From: an uncultured Clostridia bacterium
GTDB taxonomy: Bacteria > Bacillota > Clostridia > TANB77 > CAG-508
Assembly (NCBI GenBank): GCA_947626335.1
Contig: CANQRY010000009.1
Span: 1-40,144 of the forward strand
Length of the DNA: 40,144 nucleotides
Direction: 5' to 3'
Shown here: positions 23,390 through 31,339 of the stretch, piece after piece
How positions within the stretch are numbered: position 1 is the first letter of the stretch
How the letters are laid out: each line of letters opens with the position of its first letter
The notes under the pieces: generated by a model
Database searches by the model: none
The model's input: only the letters and a program-made list of their open reading frames with translations
What the model was told of the DNA's origin: nothing
Made by a program: the position numbers and the translations under genes

Positions 23390-24636
23390 TTAGGTTCCGG
23401 TTAATAGGAAATTAGACCTTACTTTAATTTGAGCATCTACATTAAAAAATGAATTTTCAAACTTATCTAGCCATCCATAGTTTTCATATTCAGACCTAGT
23501 ATTAAAAAGCTTAATGGCATATTTACCAATACCGAGAAATATCTGACTTATAATCTTTTGCCGTTTTATATAAATAATTTAAAATATGAGTTTGAAGGTA
23601 ATGAGAAGCAGAGTTTTCAATTCTTGCAACTCTTTCATCTGTTATTTCTTCAGAAATTTGGTTTATTGATGAAATTCTACCATTTAGTTTTACCTTTATA
23701 TTTACATATGGTGTTCCATTTAAAATAGAAACTTTAATTTGTGGTTTAGTATCTAGTGTTAAATAAAAATCAATTGCTTTGCTTTGGTCATCTGGATCTG
23801 GAATAGAAAGCCTGCAACTCTTTAATTTGTTTGTTATAATTAAATTGCTTAATGTTTCAATTTTAGTTAATTTTCCAATTAACTTATCATTTTTAAATAC
23901 TGCTAAACCAATATTTTCTATTCCGTTATTTGCAGGTAAAGTTGAGCTAGAAGAGCCTCCTTCGCCAGAACCGCCAGAACCTCCAGAGCTACCAGAACCA
24001 CCAGAGCCTCCGCTCTCATTAGATTCAGAAACAGGAGTACCTAAAATTGCAATAGGTTCTTCTGATTTACTTTCTAGTTTATTAAAAAAGTCAATTAAAT
24101 GAATATCTGTTGTAAAACCTGTATATTCACTAGAACGTGGTAAAATTTCATAAAATTTAGCAACTAAGTTTTCTAAGCTTGGGTTTACACTTTCAATGTA
24201 TTCTTGTGCAGTTGTAGTACTTATTATAATATTACTATCAGGTCTAACTTCTACTTTGTTCATTAAGCTATATATTTCTTTGCTAATTCCTTGTCTTGCC
24301 ATTTCTTCGGAAAATACTATTACTTTGCAATGAGATAAATTCACTTCTTTACTAACAAATGTATTTACTAAGTTTACAGCAGAGTCAATACATGCAGCTT
24401 CTACAGTATCAACTATAGTAGGAGCTGTTTCAGAAGAAGTATTTTCACCACTTGAATTAGGTTTAGTAAATTGAAATGTAACTTTAATTCTTTCACTTTC
24501 TCCAACGTCAAAACCGAATTGCCACTGCATAGGCCAAGTCATCTACACTTTGTATACTACTAGCTCCAACAAAAGCAGAAGAAAATATAATAGCTATAAA
24601 AATAATTACAATATATTTATACAGGTGCTTTATCAA
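23390..24636 (-). CDS. gerC: Ger(x)C-family spore germination protein, read through two +1 frameshifts
   Basis: C subunit of a germinant receptor in the spore inner membrane. Continuous similarity needs three segments: 24636-24517, 24515-23535 and 23533-23390, joined by skipping one C at 24516 and 23534, giving 414 residues. Segment 1 begins at TTG after AAAGGAAG, overlapping gerB by 20 bases, and encodes a hydrophobic export signal followed by SVDDLAYAVAI; GFDVGESERIKVTFQFTKPN continues it after the shift. Segment 3 supplies the family C terminus GIGKYAI, YGWLDKFENSFFNVDAQIKV. There is no lipobox cysteine where most GerC proteins have one. A Gly/Ser linker occupies about residues 208-231. 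Could be a pseudogene if the shifts are not decoded; the identical form of both breaks argues otherwise. Confidence 0.85.
23534..23534 (-). other. extra C at CGG, +1 site 2 of gerC
   Basis: On the coding strand TCT-C-GGT. The unshifted frame reads CGG TAT TGG TAA and stops; skipping the C restores the conserved GerC C-terminal region, from S367 to G368. Confidence 0.8.
24516..24516 (-). other. extra C at CGG, +1 site 1 of gerC
   Basis: On the coding strand ATT-C-GGT. The unshifted frame reads CGG TTT TGA; skipping the C joins the export signal and SVDDLAYAVAI to GFDVGESER, I40 to G41. Confidence 0.8.
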
Positions 24637-25741
24637 TTAAAACACTTCCTTTCTTCTTTTGAATAACATTATATTTAATATTAGCTAAAACGAGTAAGCT
24701 AAGGGCCACAGCAAATACTATAACCAAAACAACATATTGATAAACCGTATTTTCAATAAAAATAATTTGATACATATTTTCAGGAATTAGTGAAAACGTA
24801 AATATAAATAAAGTAAATAGGCCGATATACCATTTGGTATGCTTAATATTTAATAACTTTTGAAAAACTTTTGTAGCAAATGAAAAAGAAATACTTAAAT
24901 ATGCTACAAGAGATATTATCCAAATTAGTAAAAACAAAGCGTCTAGTCTTTGCAGGAACCTGCCGAATTCAATATTACGTGATGCTAAATAAAGTGGAAA
25001 AGTTTCTTCTGCTGTAATTGCACTAGGAGATATAAAAAGTAAAGTTGCTACACTAAGAAGTAAGCATATTCCAGAAAGTAGTACAGAAATTAAAGATATT
25101 TTCTTTTGGTCTGAAATATTTTTTAAATATGGTGGAATAAAATATAAGTAAACAATTCCACTAAAAGCAAATAAATTACTAGTCCCAGCAAAAAAAGTTG
25201 TATATGCACCTTCTCCAAGTAAAGGTAAGGCTCTTTGAACCGTAAAATTTCCAAAATTTGAAATAAAAACAAATAAAATTGAAAACAGTATAATTGGCAT
25301 TACAAATAAATTAGAACGAACAATTGCATGAAAACCTAGTTTGTTTGTAATAACAATTGCAACTAAAAAAAGTATCATTATAACACCAACAGAACTTCTA
25401 GGAAAAAATATTATTTTTAATCCTTCTGAAAAGCTCCTAAGTGTAATACTAACAGTAAAAAGAAAGTAAGCTAAAAATAAAATACCAATTAAAGTTTTAA
25501 GCCATTTTCCTCCTAAAAAATTTGCAATATCTAATATATCTAAATTAGGAAATTTTTCTAATAATTTGCATATTAAATAAACTATAACTAAAGCTACAAT
25601 AGTTATAAATAAAATATTTACAATAGTTCCAGATGAGGTAGAAGATATAATTCTTTTAGGTAAATTAAGAACAACATGATTTACCATAACAGTTAAAACA
25701 AGTGCTATTGCTTCAAAATTTCCAATTTTTTGATTTGTCAT
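24617..25741 (-). CDS. gerB: GerB-family spore germination transporter-like subunit
   Basis: B subunit of the germinant receptor, an APC-superfamily permease fold in the spore inner membrane thought to bind the germinant. Seen: 374 residues, N-terminal NQKIGNFEAIALVLTVMVNH, about ten hydrophobic segments, and PLYLASRNIEFGRFLQRLDA before helix 8, the family pattern. Ribosome binding site AGGAGG, nine bases after the gerA stop. No CGG in frame and no frameshift, unlike both flanking genes. Confidence 0.92.
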   Translation of the reverse strand: MTNQKIGNFEAIALVLTVMVNHVVLNLPKRIISSTSSGTIVNILFITIVALVIVYLICKLLEKFPNLDILDIANFLGGKWLKTLIGILFLAYFLFTVSITLRSFSEGLKIIFFPRSSVGVIMILFLVAIVITNKLGFHAIVRSNLFVMPIILFSILFVFISNFGNFTVQRALPLLGEGAYTTFFAGTSNLFAFSGIVYLYFIPPYLKNISDQKKISLISVLLSGICLLLSVATLLFISPSAITAEETFPLYLASRNIEFGRFLQRLDALFLLIWIISLVAYLSISFSFATKVFQKLLNIKHTKWYIGLFTLFIFTFSLIPENMYQIIFIENTVYQYVVLVIVFAVALSLLVLANIKYNVIQKKKGSVLIDKAPV

Positions 25742-25750
25742 AATGTCCTC

Positions 25751-27519
25751 CTATTTATATTTCCATTTCATACTAATATGTTCTTGTGCATTTTGCTTTT
25801 TTGTATTTAAATAATCTGCTCTTTTTTCTCTTTCCCAAATAGGCTTTAAAAAATATCCACTAGAATTTATTTTAGTAACAGGAGCATAAGGTGCCATATA
25901 TGGTACGCCAAAAGATTTTAAACTTGTTAAAATGCATAAATATATAAACATTCCAAGTCCTAGGCCAAAAAAGCCTGCAATATATGCTAAAAATATGAAA
26001 ATAAAACGCATTAACCTTAAATGAAATCCAAAAGAAAAGTCTGGAATAGCAAATGATGCAACAGCAGTAATTGCTACTACAATTACTAAAATAGGACTTA
26101 CAATGCTAGCACTAACTGCAGCTTGTCCGAATAACTAAAGCACCAACAATTCCAATGGTAGAGCCAAGGGGAGAAGGAACTCTAATTCCTGCCTCACGAA
26201 TTAACTCAAATGAAATTTCCATAATTAAAATTTCAAAAATTATAGGGAATGGTACATTTTCTCTAGAAGCTAAAAGAGAAAATAGTAACTCAGTAGGAAG
26301 CAGTTCTTGATGAAAATTAGTAATTGCAACATAAAAAGCAGGTAAAAATAGTGTTATAATAATTGCAAGTAATCTTAAAAATTTTAAAAAATTGGCAAAC
26401 TGAAATTTTAAGTTTGTATCTTCTGGAGATGCAATAAAATCAATCATTGTTGCAGGCATAATTAAAGCATATGGATTGCCACCAATTAAAACAACTACTC
26501 TACCACCATATAAATATTTTGTTGCTTTATCAGGTCTTTCTGTTGATAAAACTTTAGGAATGCTAAACTTATTATCTTCTTCAATAAGTTGTTCAAGCTC
26601 CCCAGAAGATAAAAGTGAATCAATTTCTAAATTGTTCATTCTATATTTTACTTCTGCAACTAAATCAGAATTTGCAATGTTTTGAATATAACAAACTGCA
26701 CATTTGGTTTTGCTTAATTTACCTACTTCAATATTTTCAATAATTAAATCTTTGTTATTTGACATTCTTCTTAAAAGAGATGTATTAGTTCTAATATTTT
26801 CCACAAATGCTTCTTGAGGACCTTTTATAATATTTTCATTATTAGGGGTACTTACTTCTCTTTGCTTAAAACCTTTTACGTCTATATCAAATGCTACTGA
26901 TAATGTATCTACTATAAGCACACAATTTCCAACATTTACACCATTAAATACTTCATCAAAACTAGAAACCTTTTTTACATTGTTTTGAGGAAGAAGGCTA
27001 TCAAAAATGTATTCTTCTAAATTAAACTTTTTAACTTTTCGTACAGTTATATTGTTTGTTTTAGCTTCTGAAATCACTTGATTTTGGTCGGCTTCAAAAA
27101 TATTAGCTCTATTTCGTAGCATTAAAGACTCTAAAACATTATTATTTATTAAAGCAGAATCAACCATACCATCAATAAAAAATAAAAGAGCTTTATATTG
27201 CCTGTTTCTAGCAGTTAAAGTAAATTCACGAAGAACAATATCACTATTAATTAAAGTATTATATTTTACTTTTATATATTCTAAAGTAACATTAAGACTT
27301 GGAAAAATTTCTTTTGCTTCAAACATTTTTTCATTTTCTTGCAAATTACCGAGTGTTAATATTTTTGTTATTCTCATTCTCATAAGCAGAAGGAATGCTA
27401 AATTGATAATCTATATGTTCTTTTTTATCGAAATAATCTTTCATAAAACTTATAATTTTATCAGACCAGTTTTGCTTATTAGTATTTACATTATTACCAT
27501 TAGACTTACCGTTTTCCAT
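25751..27519 (-). CDS. gerA: GerA-family germinant receptor A subunit, read through two +1 frameshifts
   Basis: A subunit of the germinant receptor. Segments 27519-27352, 27350-26130 and 26128-25751 join by skipping one C at 27351 and 26129, giving 588 residues. The ATG at 27519 has AAAGGA upstream and encodes a polar N-terminal domain. The middle segment holds DGMVDSALINNNVLESLML, the conserved GNPYALIMPATMIDFIASPE and the membrane helices up to GIVGALVI. After the second shift come GQAAVSASIVSPILVIVV, PDFSFGFHLRLMRF and VPYMAPY, the standard GerA C terminus. The second break is certain from family conservation; the first rests on the start site and on NTGNLQENEKMF fitting the domain start. 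Confidence 0.87.
26129..26129 (-). other. extra C at CGG, +1 site 2 of gerA
   Basis: On the coding strand ATT-C-GGA. Unshifted reading gives CGG ACA AGC TGC AGT TAG; skipping the C gives ALVIGQAAVSAS, the most conserved GerA motif, with I463 followed by G464. Confidence 0.88.
27351..27351 (-). other. extra C at CGG, +1 site 1 of gerA
   Basis: On the coding strand ACT-C-GGT. Unshifted reading gives CGG TAA, an immediate stop; skipping the C joins T56 to G57 and leads into the conserved N-terminal domain. Confidence 0.72.
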
Positions 27520-27555
27520 ATTTTTAATCCTTTCCTAATATTTATTGTTTTTAAA

Positions 27556-27586
27556 TAGTCTTTTCCATAAAATGAAAAAATATTCA
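27556..27586 (-). promoter_or_regulatory. candidate sigma-G-type promoter of the germination operon
   Basis: On the minus strand TGAATA (27581-27586), 18 bases, AAGACTA (27556-27562; consensus CATACTA, 5 of 7), 37 bases before gerA. Germinant receptor operons are normally sigma-G controlled, which fits. Confidence 0.5.
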
Positions 27587-27620
27587 AAAAAAACAGTTTC
27601 ATAAAAATTATGAAACTGTT
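27584..27620 (-). terminator. terminator of spoIVA
   Basis: AACAGTTTCAT / ATGAAACTGTT stem (27592-27602, 27610-27620) followed on the minus strand by an uninterrupted run of eight T. It separates spoIVA from the germination operon downstream. Confidence 0.9.
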
Positions 27621-27662
27621 ATAAGGCACAACTACCTTAAATATTTTTTATTATTTAAAATT

Positions 27663-29145
27663 TTAAAGAATAATACAAATTAATCCTCCGCTTCCTTCGT
27701 TTACAATTCTCTCTAATGTTTCTTGAAGCTTTGCTTGTGCTTCTTCTGGCATTCTAGAAAGTTTATTTTGCAAGCCTTCATTTACGAGCTCGTGTAGATT
27801 TTTGCCAAATATATTAGATTCCCAAATTTTTTTAGGGTCTGATTCAAACTCAGAAAGCAAATAATTTACTAAATCTTCAGACTGTTTTTCACTTCCTACA
27901 ATTGGAGAAACTTCAGTTTCAATGTCAGCTCTAATCATATGTATACTTGGAGCACGGGCTTTTAATTTTACTCCAAAACGAGAGCCTTGTTTTACCATTT
28001 CTGGTTCATCTAAAATAAGTTCATCGATAGAAGGTGTAACAATACCATATCCTTTGCTTTTTACTTCTTCTAAAGCATACGCTATTTTATCATATTGTTT
28101 TTTAACTCTAGAAAATTCAGTCATAGTAGTAAATAGTGCACTTTCATTTTCTATTTGTGTACCAGAAATTTCTGTTAATACTTGATAGAATAGTTGCTCC
28201 ATAAGATTTATTCTTACATGAACACTACCATCTCCAAGATTAATTTCTTCTAAACTACTAGTAGTAATTACTTTGGTACTTTGAAGTTTACTAACGCCAC
28301 TGCTTATTTCTTTTAAAATATGAATATCTGTAAACGCATTTTGAATTTCATCATATAGTTCTTTTTTTAGCCAATGATCGTCAGGTAATCCATCAACCCA
28401 TTTAGGAAAATCTAAATTTATAGTTTCAATAGGAAATTCATATAAAATTTTTCCAAATATGTCATCAATATCTTCTAAATCCAAATGAGCACAATCAGTA
28501 GGTATAACAGATACACCATATTTTTCTTCCAGATTTTTAGCTAAGTTTTTAGTGTAATCTGAAAAAGGATCATTACTATTTAAAACTATAACAAATGGCT
28601 TGTTTAATTCTTTTAGTTCATTTACAACTCTTTGCTCTGCATTTATATAATCTTCTCTTGGAATATCAGTAATACTACCATCTGTTGTAACTAATATGCC
28701 AATAGTAGAATGTTCTGCAATTACCTTACGTGTTCCAATTTCAGCTGCTTCTTCAAAAGGAATGTCTTCCTCATACCAAGGTGTTTTTACCATACGAGGC
28801 ATATCATCTTCTAAATAACCAATTGCATTATTTACTAAATACCCAACGCAATCTACAAGTCTTGTTTTAAATTTTAAATTATCTCCAACTGTTATTTCTA
28901 CAGCTTCATTTGGAATAAATTTTGGCTCTGTAGTCATTATAGTTCTTCCACCAGCGCTTTGAGGAAGCTCGTCTCGAGCTCTTTCTCTTTTATATTCATT
29001 ATCAATATTTGGAATAACTAATAAATCCATAAAGTTCTTAATAAAAGTAGATTTTCCGTGTTCGTACAGGACCAACTACACCAACATATATATCGCCTTC
29101 TGTACGCTCAGCTATATCTTGATATAACTTTAAATTCTCATCCAT
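27663..29145 (-). CDS. spoIVA: stage IV sporulation protein A (SpoIVA ATPase), read through one +1 frameshift
   Basis: Mother-cell ATPase that polymerises on the forespore surface as the basement layer of the spore coat. Segments 29145-29059 and 29057-27663 join by skipping the C at 29058, giving 493 residues, almost exactly the Bacillus subtilis length. Segment 1 encodes MDENLKLYQDIAERTEGDIY and the first part of the Walker A motif; the break falls inside it, GPVRT-GKS (25-32). After it come STFIKNFMDLLVIPNIDNEY, GRTIMTTEPKFIPNEA and the C-terminal GSGGLICIIL. ATG 29145 lies downstream of GAGGGGG with a long spacing. Without frameshifting the ATPase site could not be made. Confidence 0.92.
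29058..29058 (-). other. extra C at CGG inside the SpoIVA Walker A motif
   Basis: On the coding strand ACA-C-GGA-AAA-TCT. Unshifted reading gives CGG AAA ATC TAC TTT TAT TAA; skipping the C restores TGKST. SpoIVA is conserved over its length, so the position is unambiguous. Confidence 0.92.
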
Positions 29146-29192
29146 TAATATTTTAAACCCCCTCTAAGAAATGTTTGTACTAAACTTTATTT

Positions 29193-29223
29193 AATGTATA
29201 TTAGCTATTCCAAAACTTATGAC
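29193..29223 (-). promoter_or_regulatory. candidate sigma-E-type promoter of spoIVA
   Basis: On the minus strand TCATAAG (29216-29222), 15 bases, TATACATT (29193-29200; consensus CATACAHT, one mismatch). The -35 match is partial. Mother-cell sigma-E control is known for spoIVA in Bacillus. Confidence 0.45.
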
Positions 29224-29239
29224 AAAAATTTAAAAAATA

Positions 29240-29268
29240 TTTACAAAAACAATATGGTAATATATAAT
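29240..29268 (+). promoter_or_regulatory. sigma-A-type promoter of folD
   Basis: TTTACA (29240-29245), 17 bases, TATAAT (29263-29268), divergent from spoIVA. The leader contains the perfect hairpin ATGGTTAA / TTAACCAT (29282-29289, 29294-29301) just before the folD ribosome binding site AAGGAG. Confidence 0.75.
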
Positions 29269-29316
29269 ATGAAAAAAGAAAATGGTTAAAAAATTAACCA
29301 TAAAAGGAGAAAGCAA

Positions 29317-30159
29317 ATGGCAGTAATAATAAATGGAAAAGAACTAGCACAAAAAGTAAGATTAGAACAAAAAGAAAAAGTAGAAAAATTAAAAAGTAGA
29401 GGAATAAATCCAAAACTTGCAGTAATAATGGTAGGAAATGATAAAGCATCAGAAGTTTATGTACGTAATAAAAGCAAGGCCTGTGATGAAGTAGGAATTG
29501 CTTTTGAGGAATTTTTAATGCCAGAAGATATAACAGAGGAAAAATTACTTAGTTTAATAGAAGAATTAAATAATAGAAAAGATGTACACGGAATATTACT
29601 TCAAAGTCCAATTCCAAAACATTTAGATATAAGAAAAGCATTTAACACTATTGATTATAGAAAAGATGTTGATGGATTTCATCCAATAAATGTTGGAAAA
29701 TTATGCATAGGAGAAAAAAGCTTTGTTTCTTGCACGCCAGCAGGAGTAATGAGAATGTTAGAAGAATATAAAATAGAAGTTCAAGGTAAAAGAGCTGTTG
29801 TAATAGGAAGAAGTAATATTGTAGGAAAACCACTTTCTCAGTTATTACAAAATGCAAATGCAACAGTAACAGTTTGTCATTCTAAAACTCAAGATATTGA
29901 AAAAATAGCAAAAGAGGCAGATATATTAGTTGCAGCATTAGGAAAAGCTAAATTTGTAACAGCAAATATGGTAAAACAAGGAGCAGTTGTTATTGATGTT
30001 GGAATTAACAGAAATGAAGAAGGAAAACTTGTAGGGGATGTTGACTTCGAAAACGTAGAGCCAATAGCATCATATATAACACCAGTTCCAGGCGGAGTTG
30101 GACCTATGACAGTTGCTATGTTAATGGCAAATGTAGTAAAAGCAACAGAAAATCTTTAA
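29317..30159 (+). CDS. folD: methylenetetrahydrofolate dehydrogenase/cyclohydrolase (FolD)
   Basis: Bifunctional one-carbon enzyme converting 5,10-methylene-THF to 10-formyl-THF with NADP. Seen: 280 residues, substrate signature VGNDKASEVYVRNKSKACDE with catalytic lysine about residue 54, QSPIPKHLD, the GFHPINVGKL loop and the NADP-binding GRSNIVGKPLSQLLQNANAT; ends at TPVPGGVGPMTVAMLMAN. Ribosome binding site AAGGAG. Confidence 0.96.
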   Translation: MAVIINGKELAQKVRLEQKEKVEKLKSRGINPKLAVIMVGNDKASEVYVRNKSKACDEVGIAFEEFLMPEDITEEKLLSLIEELNNRKDVHGILLQSPIPKHLDIRKAFNTIDYRKDVDGFHPINVGKLCIGEKSFVSCTPAGVMRMLEEYKIEVQGKRAVVIGRSNIVGKPLSQLLQNANATVTVCHSKTQDIEKIAKEADILVAALGKAKFVTANMVKQGAVVIDVGINRNEEGKLVGDVDFENVEPIASYITPVPGGVGPMTVAMLMANVVKATENL

Positions 30160-30204
30160 AAAATATAAATCGGGGGCTTGAAAACAAAATAGGAGGAATT
30201 ATTT

Positions 30205-30843
30205 ATGAAAATAATTTATCAAGCCCAAAAAAAATATCCTGAAAAATTAAATAAAATTTATGCACCACCTACTAAGTTATATGTTCTAGGTAATGAAAAC
30301 ATTTTAAATAAGCCATCAGTAGCTATAATTGGTTGCAGAAATGCAAGCAGTTATGGAAAAAGGGTGGCTTTTAAGTTTGCCTATGATTTAGCCAAAAAAG
30401 GAATAGTAGTTATAAGCGGTTTAGCTAGAGGAATAGATATTTGTAGTCATTTAGGAGCAGTAAAAGCAAATGGAAAAACAATTGCTGTATTAGGAAGCGG
30501 TTTTAACCATATATATCCTGATGAACATAAAAGATATTGCAGAGAAATACTAAAAACAGGAGGAGCAATTATAACAGAATATGAACCTAAAATAAAACCA
30601 ATACCAACAAATTTTCCATGTAGAAATAGAATTATTAGTGGTCTTTCTAATGGAGTTTTAGTAGTAGAAGCAAAAGAAAAAAGTGGAACTTTAATTACAG
30701 TAGATTATGCTTTAGAACAAGGAAAAGATGTGTTTATTATTCCAGGAAACATTACAAGCAATAATTCTTATGGTACAAATGAACTAATAAAACAAGGTGC
30801 AAAATTAGTTACTAATATACAAGATATTTTAGAAGAGTTGTAA
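30205..30843 (+). CDS. dprA: DprA/Smf-family DNA-processing protein, short form
   Basis: Single-stranded-DNA-binding protein that loads RecA during uptake of DNA. Seen: 212 residues comprising the Rossmann core: VAIIGCRNASSYGKRVAFKF, VVISGLARGIDICSHLGAV, AVLGSGFNHIYPDEHKRYCR, and VVEAKEKSGTLITVDYALEQ. The N-terminal SAM-like domain and C-terminal winged helix of longer DprA proteins are absent. No topA follows; folD and recD2 are the neighbours. Ribosome binding site TAGGAGG. Confidence 0.92.
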   Translation: MKIIYQAQKKYPEKLNKIYAPPTKLYVLGNENILNKPSVAIIGCRNASSYGKRVAFKFAYDLAKKGIVVISGLARGIDICSHLGAVKANGKTIAVLGSGFNHIYPDEHKRYCREILKTGGAIITEYEPKIKPIPTNFPCRNRIISGLSNGVLVVEAKEKSGTLITVDYALEQGKDVFIIPGNITSNNSYGTNELIKQGAKLVTNIQDILEEL

Positions 30844-30895
30844 CATAAACAAAATTAAATCATAAAATATGAAAAAAAGTAATAGGAGAAAAAAG

Positions 30896-31255
30896 ATGAT
30901 AGATTATATTTTAAATGGAGCACTTTGGGTTTTAGCTTTATATGGCTTGTTTGAAATAATAAAAACTATTATTTATACTTATACATACACAAATTTAAGA
31001 GCAGATGGAATTTATGTAATTATTGCAGCTAAAAATCAAGAAAGAAGAATAGAAGGTTTTATACGTTCTGTATTATTTAGAATTATATATGGAAAAGAAG
31101 AAAATATTAAAGACGTAATAGTGGTTGATTTAAACTCAAGTGATGAAACAAAAGATATATTAGAAAAACTATCTAATGATTATGATGAAATAAAAATAGC
31201 AAACTGGAGAGAATGTAAAGAATTAATAGATAATATTGATGAAACAAAAAGTTAA
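30896..31255 (+). CDS. small membrane-anchored glycosyltransferase-like protein
   Basis: 119 residues with one N-terminal membrane segment (about 2-28), then GIYVIIAAKNQERRIEGFIR and DVIVVDLNSSDETKDILEKL, which resemble the nucleotide-sugar-binding first half of family 2 glycosyltransferases. The catalytic second half is missing, so it is probably not an active transferase by itself; I assign no substrate. The ATG at 30896 follows AGGAG; an in-frame ATG at 30869 has no ribosome binding site. It lies in an apparent operon with dprA and recD2. Confidence 0.7.
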   Translation: MIDYILNGALWVLALYGLFEIIKTIIYTYTYTNLRADGIYVIIAAKNQERRIEGFIRSVLFRIIYGKEENIKDVIVVDLNSSDETKDILEKLSNDYDEIKIANWRECKELIDNIDETKS

Positions 31256-31339
31256 ATTAAAAAAATAAAAACAAATATTGCTAAATAAAAGAAATAAAGA
31301 TAAAATATATTTAAACTTTAAAAAATTGAGGTAGTAAAT

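Noticed and set aside
23779..24102. 107-codon plus-strand frame with proline/glutamate repeats
   Set aside because: It is the antisense of the Gly/Ser linker and flanks of gerC.
23390..29145. Calling gerA, gerC and spoIVA pseudogenes
   Set aside because: Coding sequence on both sides of each break is fully conserved, with no other stop, deletion or degraded motif, and the breaks share one form.
29262..29316. Riboswitch in the folD leader
   Set aside because: Only a short 8-bp hairpin is present; no THF or purine aptamer features can be seen in so short a leader.
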